DNA of 50,981 bases, from the NCBI GenBank assembly GCA_947631095.1, contig CANRJX010000003.1:1-50981 (forward strand). Reading direction: 5' to 3'. The notes beneath the pieces are model-generated. The model saw nothing but the letters and a program-made list of their open reading frames with translations, did not search any database and was not told the origin of the DNA. Shown piece by piece: positions 16,512 to 25,901 of the stretch; position 1 is the first letter of the stretch, and every line of letters begins with the position of its first letter. Made by a program: the position numbers and the translations under genes. This DNA comes from an uncultured Wohlfahrtiimonas sp. Its GTDB lineage: Bacteria; Pseudomonadota; Gammaproteobacteria; Cardiobacteriales; Wohlfahrtiimonadaceae.

Positions 16512-17859
16512 ATATCTTACGTATACTTATCACTGTTGAATGAATCTCGGAATCTTTAACTCGAGTAGAGATTTGATCACCCACTTCAATAGTATCTGGC
16601 TGAATACCCATAGTTTTTCCATCTTCAAATACTTTCTGTGTTACAGAGTAACCCCTTGCCAATACTTTTAATGGGCTCAACCCATCCAACAATAGAGCTT
16701 TATTTTGTAAAGCTGCTTGCACTTGTTCAAATCGTCGATTCATTTGCTGATTTAACAAAAAATTCATCTGCACCAACTTTTCGCTCACATATTTTTGCTG
16801 GCGCGTTAATAAATCAACATTCAAACGCTGTTCTAAATGATTTAGTTCAACAATCTTTTTCTCATAAATCTGTTTTATTAAACCTTTTAATTGTTGCTCT
16901 TTTACTTCTAAGAACGATACTTTCTCTTTAATTTTTTGAGCAGGATGAAGATAAGAAAGCTTAGTCATTCTATCTTCTAACTGTTTATTTTTTAGTGTCA
17001 TTAATCGCTCAATAATTTGGATCAACTGATACTCATAACGATCCAATGTTTGCATGATCTCTTGCTTAGAAACACTGGATAATTTTGCAGCTGCTGTCGG
17101 TGTTGGGGCTCTCAAATCAGAAACAAAGTCAGATAAGGTCGTATCTGTTTCATGCCCTATTCCTGTGATAATTGGAATATTCGATGCATAAATCGCCCGA
17201 ACAACTCGCTCATCATTAAAACACCATAAATCCTCAATGCTTCCACCACCACGAACCACTAAAAGCACATCACAATTTTGCTCTAGGTTTGCTTTTTCAA
17301 TCGCTTTAACAATTTGAATTGCAGCTTCTTCGCCTTGCACCAAAGATGGATAAATTTCATAAGGAATATCAGCGCGGTGGTCTTTCAATACTTTGAGTAC
17401 ATCTTGCAAAGCTGCTGCATTCGGTGACGTTAAAATACCAATACGATTTGGGTAATTTGGAATCTTTTTTTTGTGTTCAAGATTAAACAACCCTTCTTTT
17501 TGTAACTTTTCACGCAATTGCTCAAACGCTAAATAGAGATTACCTCTCCCCAAAGGGGCTAAGCGAGAAATTACCAACTGATAATCTCCTCTAGGCATAT
17601 AGAGTGATAATTTCCCTTGAGTTTCTACTTTTGCGCCATTCTCTATAAATTGTTGACAGCTGGCGGCATTCGTTCGCCAAACAACACATCGCACAACGGA
17701 GGATTCATCTTTAAGATTGAAATAAATATGTCCTGACTGTGCTCTAATCACATTAGAAATTTCACCCTCAACCAAACAGTGAAAGAATGTATCTTCCATG
17801 TGAAATTTAAGTTGCTGACTGAACTCACTGACCGTTAAATATTTCATTTCACTCAACAC
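16510..17859 (-). CDS. xseA: Exodeoxyribonuclease VII large subunit
   Basis: Catalytic large subunit of the single-strand-specific exonuclease VII, 449 aa. It has an N-terminal OB domain (EGEISNVIRAQSGHIYFNLKD), the catalytic region with VVRGGGSIEDLWCFND and ITGIGHETDTTLSD, then a long coiled-coil stretch (about 260-400) and a short C-terminal domain (LARGYSVTQ). The GTG start at 17859 is favoured because AAGGAAG lies 7 nt before it; TTG 17856 and ATG 17847 are also in frame. It begins 2 nt after mazG. The small subunit gene xseB is not in the window. Confidence 0.95.
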   Translation of the reverse strand: MLSEMKYLTVSEFSQQLKFHMEDTFFHCLVEGEISNVIRAQSGHIYFNLKDESSVVRCVVWRTNAASCQQFIENGAKVETQGKLSLYMPRGDYQLVISRLAPLGRGNLYLAFEQLREKLQKEGLFNLEHKKKIPNYPNRIGILTSPNAAALQDVLKVLKDHRADIPYEIYPSLVQGEEAAIQIVKAIEKANLEQNCDVLLVVRGGGSIEDLWCFNDERVVRAIYASNIPIITGIGHETDTTLSDFVSDLRAPTPTAAAKLSSVSKQEIMQTLDRYEYQLIQIIERLMTLKNKQLEDRMTKLSYLHPAQKIKEKVSFLEVKEQQLKGLIKQIYEKKIVELNHLEQRLNVDLLTRQQKYVSEKLVQMNFLLNQQMNRRFEQVQAALQNKALLLDGLSPLKVLARGYSVTQKVFEDGKTMGIQPDTIEVGDQISTRVKDSEIHSTVISIRKI

Positions 17860-17861
17860 GA

Positions 17862-18632
17862 TTAATCTTCCTTTTTAGCCGCTTCCCACAATACATCCAT
17901 CTCTTCTAATGTTGCTTCAATCATTGGCTTATCCAAATGTTTCTCAACATATTGAAAACGTTTTTTAAATTTCACATTCGTTTCAGCAATTGCAGTTTCA
18001 GGTGAAATATCACAATGTCTTGCCAAATTGACAACCGCAAACAATAGATCGCCAATCTCTTTCTGTAGTTTTTCTTGCTGTTGATGATGAAGCTCCACTT
18101 TTACTTCTTCCAGCTCTTCTTCGATTTTATGAATAATTGGCGCGACATCATCCCAATCAAACCCTACTTTAGCTGCTTTTTTTTGAAGATTATAAGCAAC
18201 GGTCAACCCTGACAAAGATGCCTTTACACCATCTAAATGGCTTTCTACTACACCTTTTCTAGCTTTTTCTTCTGCTTTTATTGCATGCCAAGCTGATTTT
18301 TGTTCAGCTTCATCTTGATAAACAATGCCTTCAAATACATGAGGATGACGCCTGATCATTTTGTCATTCACACTTTTAACAACATCATTAAAATCAAATC
18401 TTCCTTCTTCTTTGGCAATTTGTGCATGTAAAACAATCTGTAATAACAAGTCGCCCAATTCATCTTTTAATTCATCGCTGTCTTTTTGAATGATCGCTTC
18501 AACAACCTCAGCGCTCTCTTCATTTAAAAAAGGAATCAAACTTTCATGAGTCTGCTTGCGATCCCAAGGGCAACCTTCTGGCGATCTTAATGTTGCAACT
18601 GTTTTTAAAAATTCATCAATCATGGCGAGCAT
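17862..18632 (-). CDS. mazG: Nucleoside triphosphate pyrophosphohydrolase MazG
   Basis: House-cleaning enzyme that hydrolyses (d)NTPs to monophosphates. The 256 aa hold two MazG domains: the first has CPWDRKQTHESL, EESAEVVEA and DELGDLLLQIV, and the second EEELEEVKVEL with KEIGDLLFAVVNLARH. The Glu/Asp residues of these repeats coordinate magnesium. The start could be ATG 18632 or ATG 18623 (MIDEFLK); neither has a clear ribosome-binding site. A minus-strand TATAAT lies at 18654-18659. Confidence 0.95.
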   Translation of the reverse strand: MLAMIDEFLKTVATLRSPEGCPWDRKQTHESLIPFLNEESAEVVEAIIQKDSDELKDELGDLLLQIVLHAQIAKEEGRFDFNDVVKSVNDKMIRRHPHVFEGIVYQDEAEQKSAWHAIKAEEKARKGVVESHLDGVKASLSGLTVAYNLQKKAAKVGFDWDDVAPIIHKIEEELEEVKVELHHQQQEKLQKEIGDLLFAVVNLARHCDISPETAIAETNVKFKKRFQYVEKHLDKPMIEATLEEMDVLWEAAKKED

Positions 18633-18653
18633 TATTCATTAGAGCAAAAGCGC

Positions 18654-18659
18654 ATTATA
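18654..18659 (-). promoter_or_regulatory. Candidate -10 box for mazG-xseA
   Basis: A perfect TATAAT on the minus strand lies 21 nt before the mazG frame. No convincing -35 is seen. It is part of an inverted repeat with the -10 box of the divergent helicase gene. Confidence 0.4.
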
Positions 18660-18704
18660 CGATATCCATCTGAATATTGACCTCGAAATTCCTATTAAAG
18701 CTCG

Positions 18705-18710
18705 TATAAT
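18705..18710 (+). promoter_or_regulatory. Candidate -10 box for yoaA
   Basis: A perfect TATAAT lies 39 nt before the yoaA ATG. A TTGACC is present at 18677-18682, but 22 nt away, too far for a normal spacer. The nonamer containing this box is an exact inverted copy of 18654-18662. Confidence 0.4.
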
Positions 18711-18749
18711 GAATCATTTCCATACTGACTTGAAATAGTTACTAAAATA

Positions 18750-20690
18750 ATGACAGATATTCGAAGCATATTTTCCGAAGACGGCGAACTTGACCAAGCG
18801 CTTTCTCATTACTCACCACGCGAAGCACAAATTGAAATGGCAGAAGCTGTTCAACATGCAATTGAAGAACATGAAACTGTTATTATTGAAGCGGGAACAG
18901 GTACAGGAAAAACTTTTGCTTATCTAATTCCTGCATTGCTCTCTGGCAAAAAAGTGATTGTTTCAACAGGAACCAAACATCTTCAAGATCAGCTCTACGA
19001 TAAAGATTTACCATTATTAAAAAAGATATTTAAATATAAACCTGTCAGCACAGCTTTGTTGAAAGGTAGAAGTAATTATCTTTGCCTCTATCGCATCAAA
19101 ACATTACGCCAACGCGGTCGCTTTGAAAACAAAAAACAAGTGGATGATTTTTATCGCATCGAGCGCTATGCACAACAAGATCCGATTGGTGACATTACTA
19201 AAATAGAAAACTTCCAAGATTCAACATTATTTTCTCATGTCACATCAACAACAGAAAATTGTTTACACACCGAATGTCCTGATTATGAAGATTGCTTCAT
19301 TTTTAAAGCACGTAAAAAAGCAATGGAATCAGACATCATCGTCATCAACCACCATCTTTTTTGTGCTGATCTATCCCTAAAACAAGAAGGATTTGGTGAG
19401 CTATTGCCAGAAGCTGATTGTATTATCATTGATGAAGCCCATCAATTGGCTGAAACTGCTGGGCTTTTCTTTAGTGAACAAGTAGGCACAAAAGCATTTT
19501 ATGATTGGTTAGAGGACTTCAATCGTTTAATCGCACTAGAGGCAAGCGACTTTTCTAGCCATGATGCCATCGCCACGAAAGTAATCGATGGCATGATTGA
19601 ATTGCGTAAAATGCTACCTGAAGGCACCAAACGCTATGCATTATCAGAATTTTATCAAGACCCAAAAATTGCCGATCAACTGGCTGAAATAGCTGATCAA
19701 CTTTTAGAATTAGTCATCGTTATTAAACCCTTGCTTGTACGTTCAAAAACATTGGCACAAATTGTTGAACGCATTCAAGAATTTCAAGAATCATGGACAA
19801 AAATTACCGTCACATCTCAAGAAAATCCTGATGATAACGCTGTTGTCTGGATTGAAACATATGTACATCACCTAATCATTGCTTCCACTCCTTTAGACAT
19901 TTCTGAAATATTTCAAAAAAATAGTCGTGGCTTAAAAGCTGGCTGGGTATTTACTTCTGCAACTCTTGCAGTGAACGGTAAATTTGCTTATTTCTGTGCA
20001 CCATTAGGTTTATCTGATAAAAACTCTTTGTGTTTAAAGAGCCCATTTAACTATAAAACCAACGCACTGTTTTACCATCCTCCCGCTCTGCCTGAGCCGA
20101 ATCATCCAACATACATTTCAAAATTTATTCACTCCATGCTGCCTGTTATTACAGAAGCAAAAGGCAGAACATTCATTCTCTTCACAAGCTATCGAGCTTT
20201 AAATGAAGCCGCCGAAATCTTGAAAAAATCTTTAAGCTATCCGTTATTCATTCAAGGTGATGCTCCAAAAATCACATTGATTGATCAATTTAGAGATTCG
20301 GGTAATGGCGTTCTTTTAGGAACAACAAGCTTTTGGGAAGGCGTTGATGTCCGTGGTGAAGCATTATCATGCGTAATCATTGAAAAACTTCCTTTTTCCT
20401 CACCTGGAGATCCAATTGAGCAAGCAAAAATTGATCTCATCAACAAAAAAGGAATGAATGCTTTCATTAATTATCAGTTACCTAAATCAATCATCACACT
20501 TAAACAAGGAATCGGCCGATTAATTCGTGATCCAAATGATTATGGCTTATTAGTCATCGCAGATCCAAGATTGGTGACTAAAAACTACGGTAAACAATTT
20601 CTCAATAGTTTGCCTGAAATGGCTAAAACTCAAAAACTCGAACGCGTTCAGAAGTTTTTTGAATATGTTGAGAAAAAACGCTTAGAATAA
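18750..20690 (+). CDS. yoaA: DinG-family iron-sulfur DNA helicase YoaA
   Basis: XPD/DinG-type 5'-3' helicase of 646 aa. Walker A is EAGTGTGKT (47-55). The four cluster cysteines are C112, C171, C176 and C182, then IIDEAHQLAE (DEAH box), FTSATL, LGTTSFWEGVDVRGEAL and QGIGRLIR. Length and absence of an extra N-terminal domain fit YoaA (E. coli 636 aa), which works with the clamp-loader subunit HolC in repair of replication damage. Followed after 28 nt by plsY. Confidence 0.92.
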   Translation: MTDIRSIFSEDGELDQALSHYSPREAQIEMAEAVQHAIEEHETVIIEAGTGTGKTFAYLIPALLSGKKVIVSTGTKHLQDQLYDKDLPLLKKIFKYKPVSTALLKGRSNYLCLYRIKTLRQRGRFENKKQVDDFYRIERYAQQDPIGDITKIENFQDSTLFSHVTSTTENCLHTECPDYEDCFIFKARKKAMESDIIVINHHLFCADLSLKQEGFGELLPEADCIIIDEAHQLAETAGLFFSEQVGTKAFYDWLEDFNRLIALEASDFSSHDAIATKVIDGMIELRKMLPEGTKRYALSEFYQDPKIADQLAEIADQLLELVIVIKPLLVRSKTLAQIVERIQEFQESWTKITVTSQENPDDNAVVWIETYVHHLIIASTPLDISEIFQKNSRGLKAGWVFTSATLAVNGKFAYFCAPLGLSDKNSLCLKSPFNYKTNALFYHPPALPEPNHPTYISKFIHSMLPVITEAKGRTFILFTSYRALNEAAEILKKSLSYPLFIQGDAPKITLIDQFRDSGNGVLLGTTSFWEGVDVRGEALSCVIIEKLPFSSPGDPIEQAKIDLINKKGMNAFINYQLPKSIITLKQGIGRLIRDPNDYGLLVIADPRLVTKNYGKQFLNSLPEMAKTQKLERVQKFFEYVEKKRLE

Positions 20691-20718
20691 GCCGAATATT
20701 TTTAAAGGATTTTTTTAT

Positions 20719-21333
20719 ATGTCATCCACAGTACTTATGATTACTTATCCGATCGTTGTAATAGTATCCTATTTGATCGGTTCACTGTCAGCTGCAATCA
20801 TCACTTGTAAAATAATGGGGTTACAAGATCCTCGTACGACTGGGTCAAATAATCCTGGCGCGACAAATGTCATGCGCATTGGCGGAAAAAAAGCAGCTGC
20901 AATCACATTGATCGGTGATTTGCTCAAAGGTTTAATTCCTGTTGTCATCGTTAAACTATCATTTCCTGAAGAATCTTTATTAATTGCACTAACGGCATTG
21001 TCTGCATTCTTAGGTCATCTCTTCCCCATATTTTTTGGATTCAAAGGCGGTAAAGGTGTTGCAACAGCATTAGGTTGTATTATCGGCTTGAATCTTTGGG
21101 TAGCTTTATGTGCATTCGGAACTTGGCTCATCGTTTTTGCCATTTCACGAATTTCGTCATTATCAGCATTGACTGCTGCTGTGATTGCACCGATTTACTT
21201 GTGGTTATTCGATGCATCAACTTCTGTGGTTGTTGCAGTTATCATCATGGATATTTTATTAATCATTCGCCATAAAGCAAATATACAACGCATTCTAAAA
21301 GGCGAAGAAAAGAAACTAACATCAAAAAAATAA
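20719..21333 (+). CDS. plsY: Acyl-phosphate:glycerol-3-phosphate acyltransferase PlsY
   Basis: Integral membrane enzyme that makes lysophosphatidic acid from acyl-phosphate and glycerol-3-phosphate. It is 204 aa with about five membrane segments and the conserved loops GSNNPGATNVMRIGGKKAA, FLGHLFPIFFGFKGGKGVAT and a C-terminal IIRHKANIQRI. It has AAAGGA upstream and is followed 26 nt later by uppP, so a membrane-lipid gene pair is likely co-transcribed with yoaA. Confidence 0.96.
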   Translation: MSSTVLMITYPIVVIVSYLIGSLSAAIITCKIMGLQDPRTTGSNNPGATNVMRIGGKKAAAITLIGDLLKGLIPVVIVKLSFPEESLLIALTALSAFLGHLFPIFFGFKGGKGVATALGCIIGLNLWVALCAFGTWLIVFAISRISSLSALTAAVIAPIYLWLFDASTSVVVAVIIMDILLIIRHKANIQRILKGEEKKLTSKK

Positions 21334-21359
21334 TTGAGTTTTAAACATAAGGATTTTTC

Positions 21360-22130
21360 ATGGATATTTTAGATGCAATCTATTTAGGCATCATTGAAGG
21401 CATTACTGAGTTTATTCCTGTTTCATCTACTGGACATTTAATTGTTCTCAGTGATCTTTTAGGCTTAGAGCAAAACAATGTGAATAAAGCATTTGAGATC
21501 ATTATTCAATTTGCAGCAATATTGGCTTTAGTGTTTGTTTATCCTTCAAAATTTACGTTTAAACACATCAATTTATGGACAAAAATTATACTCGCATTCA
21601 TACCAATTGGTGTGATTGGCTTTATTTTCTCCAAACAAATCAAAGCTATATTCAGCACAGATATTGTCGCTTGGGCGTTTATTGCTGGCGGTATAATATT
21701 TTTAATCGTCGAGCATTTTTATAAAGAAGATAAAAAAACTCACATTACAGATGTAGAAAATGTGAGCTATAAGCAAGCTTTATACATTGGTGTTGCACAA
21801 ACTTTTGCTTTAATTCCAGGCATGTCGAGAGCAGGTGCAAGCATCATTGGTGCAATGCTTGTAGGGCTCAACAGAAAAGCCAGTGCTGAATTTTCTTTTT
21901 TATTGGCCGTTCCTGTAATGGCAGCAACGACAGCATATGACATTCTAAAACACCATAAAGAGATATTACATACAGGCAATTTACTCAATTTAGCAATTGG
22001 TTTTGTCGTCTCATTTTTGGTGGCACTATGCGTAATCAAACTATTCTTGAAATTCTTAGAAAAATTTACATTTGTGGCATTCGGTATTTATAGAATTATT
22101 TTTGGTATTTTAATCTTAGTCATTTTTTAA
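21360..22130 (+). CDS. uppP: Undecaprenyl-diphosphatase UppP (BacA)
   Basis: Dephosphorylates undecaprenyl pyrophosphate so the lipid carrier can be reused for peptidoglycan and O-antigen; it also confers bacitracin tolerance. It is 256 aa, polytopic. Motif 1 is [14 protein letters not shown] and motif 2 is [10 protein letters not shown] (most relatives have PGxSRSG, so Ser is replaced by Ala here). It converges on rpoN with only 6 nt between the stops and no visible terminator. Confidence 0.96.
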   Translation: MDILDAIYLGIIEGITEFIPVSSTGHLIVLSDLLGLEQNNVNKAFEIIIQFAAILALVFVYPSKFTFKHINLWTKIILAFIPIGVIGFIFSKQIKAIFSTDIVAWAFIAGGIIFLIVEHFYKEDKKTHITDVENVSYKQALYIGVAQTFALIPGMSRAGASIIGAMLVGLNRKASAEFSFLLAVPVMAATTAYDILKHHKEILHTGNLLNLAIGFVVSFLVALCVIKLFLKFLEKFTFVAFGIYRIIFGILILVIF

Positions 22131-22136
22131 CAAGCT

Positions 22137-23621
22137 TTAGACCAACTGTTTACGTTGTGATGAACTTGGAATACCCATATTTTCACGATACTTAGCCACT
22201 GTCCTCCGAGACAATTCATGCCCTTTTGTCGCCAATGCTTCTTGAAGCTTTTGATCACTCAAGGGCTTTCTTTTGTCTTCAGCATTAATAATTTCCTGTA
22301 GAACTGCCCTAACTGCAACACCTGATGCATCATCATCGCCACTAGAAATCTGATTGGTAAAAAAGAAATTGAGTGGAAAAGTTCCTTGCGCACAAATTAA
22401 ATATTTTCCTGAAACAGCACGAGAAATTGTTGATTCATTCAATTCAAGCATTGTTGCAATATCTTGCATTCTTAAACCTTTCATAGCCTTTTCTCCATGA
22501 ATAAAGAACTCTTGCTGAGATTTAACAATAGCTGTGGCAACTTTGAGTAATGTATCAAACCGATCTTCAATACTTTTTAAAAAAAATCGAGCTTCATTGA
22601 GCTGAGAACGCATTAAGTCTCGTCCTTCCATCTTTGTTTTTTGCGCTAATCGTGCATATTTTCGGTTAATTCGAAGCTTTGGCAAAAGCTCTTCATTTAA
22701 CGTGACCGTTAATTGATCACCTTTTTGCAATACGAGTACATCAGGCTTGACCGCCTCTACTTTCTCTTTGCTGTAATTAACCGCAGGATAAGGATTTAAC
22801 CTTTTAAAGCCTTCCAACATTTCAACCACTTCTTCTTCGAGAAAATAATAGTGTTTTTCGATTCGTTTCAAGTCATGTTGCATGAGCCATTTTGAATGAT
22901 ATCTCAATAAATCTATCGCTTCTTCTTGCCAATATGGTGCGGGATCAAGATGTTTAATTTGCAAAATTAAAGATTCTTCTAACGAAGTCGCACCAACGCC
23001 AATTGGATCAAATTGCTGAATATGACTTAACATCATCAAAACTTCATCTTCTTCGATGTCCAAATTAGGATATTGATTCTTTAAAGCCTCAACAATGACC
23101 GAAGGTGACTGCGTAAAATAACCATTATCATCCAACGAATCTATTAAAAAAGCACCAATTAAAAAATCAGTTGGGGATAATCTTAATAATTTTAATTGTT
23201 CTAATAAATGTTCATCTAAAGATTCATCATAAGTATTTAAATCCTGCCCATCATTATCTGTATTCGAGCCGTTTAAACTCACATAATCTGAACTACCACT
23301 ATCTTCGTAACTACTCCAATCTTCCAAAACTTCCATCGGAGTATCTCGATCTAGGTCTATAGACTCTTCTTTATTTTCAATAATTTCATTATTTTCTTGA
23401 TCATTTTTTAAACTACCAACCTCCAAATCATAAGATGATAAATCGAACTCATCTTCCGCACTAACATCTTGTTCTACCATCATATTTTCATCTAGAAATG
23501 TAGATATTTCTTGCTCTAATTCTAATTGAGAACACTGTAAAATCTTTAAAGAATTTTGCATTGACTGAGTCAATGCCATGGTTTGTGTTTGTTTTTGTAT
23601 TATACTAGATTTCATTTTCAT
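22137..23621 (-). CDS. rpoN: RNA polymerase sigma-54 factor RpoN
   Basis: Alternative sigma factor that reads -24/-12 promoters with enhancer-binding activators. From ATG 23621 it is 494 aa (E. coli 477). Region I is Gln-rich and opens QKQTQTMALTQSMQNSLKIL. Region II (about 40-125) is very acidic and low in complexity. The core-binding domain follows, then the helix-turn-helix and the RpoN box RRTVAKYRENMGI near the C-terminus. ATG 23639 and 23615 are alternatives; the family begins close to MK..S-I-Q. The usual neighbours (lptB, hpf, ptsN) are not here. Confidence 0.96.
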   Translation of the reverse strand: MKMKSSIIQKQTQTMALTQSMQNSLKILQCSQLELEQEISTFLDENMMVEQDVSAEDEFDLSSYDLEVGSLKNDQENNEIIENKEESIDLDRDTPMEVLEDWSSYEDSGSSDYVSLNGSNTDNDGQDLNTYDESLDEHLLEQLKLLRLSPTDFLIGAFLIDSLDDNGYFTQSPSVIVEALKNQYPNLDIEEDEVLMMLSHIQQFDPIGVGATSLEESLILQIKHLDPAPYWQEEAIDLLRYHSKWLMQHDLKRIEKHYYFLEEEVVEMLEGFKRLNPYPAVNYSKEKVEAVKPDVLVLQKGDQLTVTLNEELLPKLRINRKYARLAQKTKMEGRDLMRSQLNEARFFLKSIEDRFDTLLKVATAIVKSQQEFFIHGEKAMKGLRMQDIATMLELNESTISRAVSGKYLICAQGTFPLNFFFTNQISSGDDDASGVAVRAVLQEIINAEDKRKPLSDQKLQEALATKGHELSRRTVAKYRENMGIPSSSQRKQLV

Positions 23622-23759
23622 GTCTCGGCAGTGTACCATAGAATAAGTATAAGCAACTTTATGTGAAATTCTTTACAATAATATTGTATAGTTATACATC
23701 GTTCAGTACAGATGATCGGATCTTTTCCCCAACTTTATTGTAGTTTATAGGATTACCGT

Positions 23760-24440
23760 GTGAATAATAAAAAATTATTACTTGTTGATGACGATATAGA
23801 ATTTTCAGAGCTTTTATCCACATATCTCGCGGGAGAAGGTTTAAAAGTTACAACAGCGCATAATGGAAATGAAGCTTTAGTCATTGCACAAACATCTACG
23901 TTTGATGTATGTCTGCTTGATGTAATGATGCCAGAACTAGATGGGATCGAAACCCTAAAACAACTTCGTCAATTACATCCAAATTTACCAGTGATTATGC
24001 TAACTGCAAAAGCAGAACCTATTGATCGAATTTTAGGTCTTGAGTTAGGTGCAGATGATTATATTGCAAAACCACCTGAACCTCGTGAATTACTGGCTAG
24101 AGTAAAAGCAATTTTACGTCGAGCGAGCCAACATTCAACGCCAGTTGCTGAAAGCTTTGAAAAAGATAAAATTTATTGGGATAAACAAAAAAGAATTTTC
24201 TACATCAACCAAAAACCAATTGATTTAACGGGAATAGAATATGAAATTTTAGTCGTATTGGCAGAAAATCCTGGCGCTGTTGTGCCAAAGGATACGATAT
24301 CAATGCAAGCTATGCATAAAAAACTACCACCCTTTAATCGTAGTTTAGATGTACATATTTCTAATATCCGTAAAAAAATTATGGATCAAAATGTAGAAAT
24401 TAAAAGCGTCAGAGGCCGTGGCTATCAATTGAGTGTATAA
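23760..24440 (+). CDS. OmpR-family response regulator, CpxR-like
   Basis: DNA-binding response regulator of 226 aa. The receiver domain has the acidic pocket LLVDDD, phosphoacceptor D54 (VCLLDVMMPE), the switch Thr (IMLTAKAEP) and GLELGADDYIAKPPEP. The C-terminal winged helix ends NIRKKIMDQNVEIKSVRGRGYQLSV. Wording of the receiver is closest to CpxR, and the next gene, 3 nt away, encodes a CpxA-like sensor. The GTG start has AGGA 5 nt upstream. The residue after the conserved Lys-Pro is Pro rather than the usual Phe. Cpx systems sense envelope stress; the target here is inferred only from family. Confidence 0.9.
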   Translation: MNNKKLLLVDDDIEFSELLSTYLAGEGLKVTTAHNGNEALVIAQTSTFDVCLLDVMMPELDGIETLKQLRQLHPNLPVIMLTAKAEPIDRILGLELGADDYIAKPPEPRELLARVKAILRRASQHSTPVAESFEKDKIYWDKQKRIFYINQKPIDLTGIEYEILVVLAENPGAVVPKDTISMQAMHKKLPPFNRSLDVHISNIRKKIMDQNVEIKSVRGRGYQLSV

Positions 24441-24443
24441 AAT

Positions 24444-25829
24444 ATGCGCCTTAAGCTGAAAGAGTTTTCAAAAAGTTTTCTTTTTAGGGCGTGGCTTTCT
24501 GTTGTCCTAGCCTACACAATTATCGTGCTTTCTGGGCAAATGGCATACATATATTTCACTGAAAAATACAATAATGAATGGAGAGAAATATATCATTCTG
24601 AGATCTTACCCGCTCTCTCCGATATTATTATCGCAGGCAGTGAACCAAGCATTATCAACCCATTATCAACGATAGAAAAATTAGCTGATAAATACTCACA
24701 ATACTTATCAATTTACTCTTTAGGTGCTATTTCGGCTGATCAAAACATTCTTAAAGCTCATACAGAATTATTTGAAATGAGCAATATTAAACAAAATCAA
24801 TTAATCTATTTCACAGGTAAAGATACCAACCTTTACCTAATAGAAATTAAAAATCCAAGCCACTCTGTCTTATACTTCAGCTTATCTACAGAAGGGTTCA
24901 TTCTAAGAAGCCTTCCGATTTTCATTTTTATTTTATTTTTTACATTTTTTTGGGCTAGAAAATTTTTATCCCCCGTTGAAGCACTCATCAAAACAGCACA
25001 ACAAGTGGGCAAAGGTAACTTACAAGAAATTTCTATGGAAGTTAATCAAAATGCAACACCTGAAATCCAAGAACTCACTCAAACTTTTAATGTGATGGTA
25101 CAAAATCTTGCTAAATTACAAAAAAGTCAGCAAGAGATGATTTCAGACATTGCACACGAATTACGATCTCCCTTAGCACGACAAAAACTCGCAATTAATT
25201 TATTAAAAGATCGTCAATTCCATAAATTTGACTATAAAGAGCTGTTGGATCGAGTAGAAAACGAAGGTACTCGCCTCAATGAACTGATTGATGAAATTCT
25301 CAATTATCTTCGTCCTTTACAAAGCAATTATCCGCAATTAGATGCTTTTTCAGAAAAAATCTATTTAACCGCCTTATTAGAGTCAATCACTGATGATGCT
25401 TCATTTGAATTCTCTAAACAAAATAAAGGCATAGAAATGGATGTCAATTTTGAACAAGAATTTATCGTTTTAGGGGATTATCTAAAATTAGAACGAGCCA
25501 TTGAAAACATTGTCAGGAACGCGCTCTTTCATACAAAACCATATACAAAAATTAAAGTTAGCTTAACTAAAGATGATGAGACAAATGAAGCTATCATTTC
25601 CGTTAGAGACTATGGCTGTGGAGTTCCTGAAGAAAATATTCCATTCCTAACAAAGCCATTTTATAGAATCGATAGCGCAAGAAATAAAAAAGATGGTGGT
25701 TATGGATTAGGATTAACAATCACGAATGCTATTGTCACCAATCATAATGGCTCTCTCTCATTCAAAAATGCCGAAGATGAAGGTCTTATCGTTACGATTA
25801 AATTACCATTGATCAACAACGAAATATAA
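24444..25829 (+). CDS. Sensor histidine kinase, CpxA-like
   Basis: Membrane sensor kinase of 461 aa. TM1 is at about 13-38, a periplasmic domain at about 40-152, TM2 at about 153-172, then HAMP and HisKA with the phosphorylated His238 in SDIAHELRSPLARQK. The HATPase domain has the N box (ENIVRNALFH), G1 (RDYGCGVPE) and G2 (GGYGLGLTI). The SDIAHELRSPLAR wording and pairing with a CpxR-like regulator suggest CpxA. The periplasmic domain is too divergent to confirm this by eye. No CpxP is adjacent. Confidence 0.88.
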   Translation: MRLKLKEFSKSFLFRAWLSVVLAYTIIVLSGQMAYIYFTEKYNNEWREIYHSEILPALSDIIIAGSEPSIINPLSTIEKLADKYSQYLSIYSLGAISADQNILKAHTELFEMSNIKQNQLIYFTGKDTNLYLIEIKNPSHSVLYFSLSTEGFILRSLPIFIFILFFTFFWARKFLSPVEALIKTAQQVGKGNLQEISMEVNQNATPEIQELTQTFNVMVQNLAKLQKSQQEMISDIAHELRSPLARQKLAINLLKDRQFHKFDYKELLDRVENEGTRLNELIDEILNYLRPLQSNYPQLDAFSEKIYLTALLESITDDASFEFSKQNKGIEMDVNFEQEFIVLGDYLKLERAIENIVRNALFHTKPYTKIKVSLTKDDETNEAIISVRDYGCGVPEENIPFLTKPFYRIDSARNKKDGGYGLGLTITNAIVTNHNGSLSFKNAEDEGLIVTIKLPLINNEI

Positions 25830-25901
25830 ATAGGTTATGCTTAACTGCTATTTTCTAGTAGAATGATGCCCTTTTATAGTAAGTTTTATTAGGTTAATTT
25901 T

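Noticed and set aside
22137-25829. CpxR-type boxes (paired GTAAA) near the two-component genes
   Set aside because: Only one TTTAC half-site was seen in 23640-23759; no properly spaced second copy.
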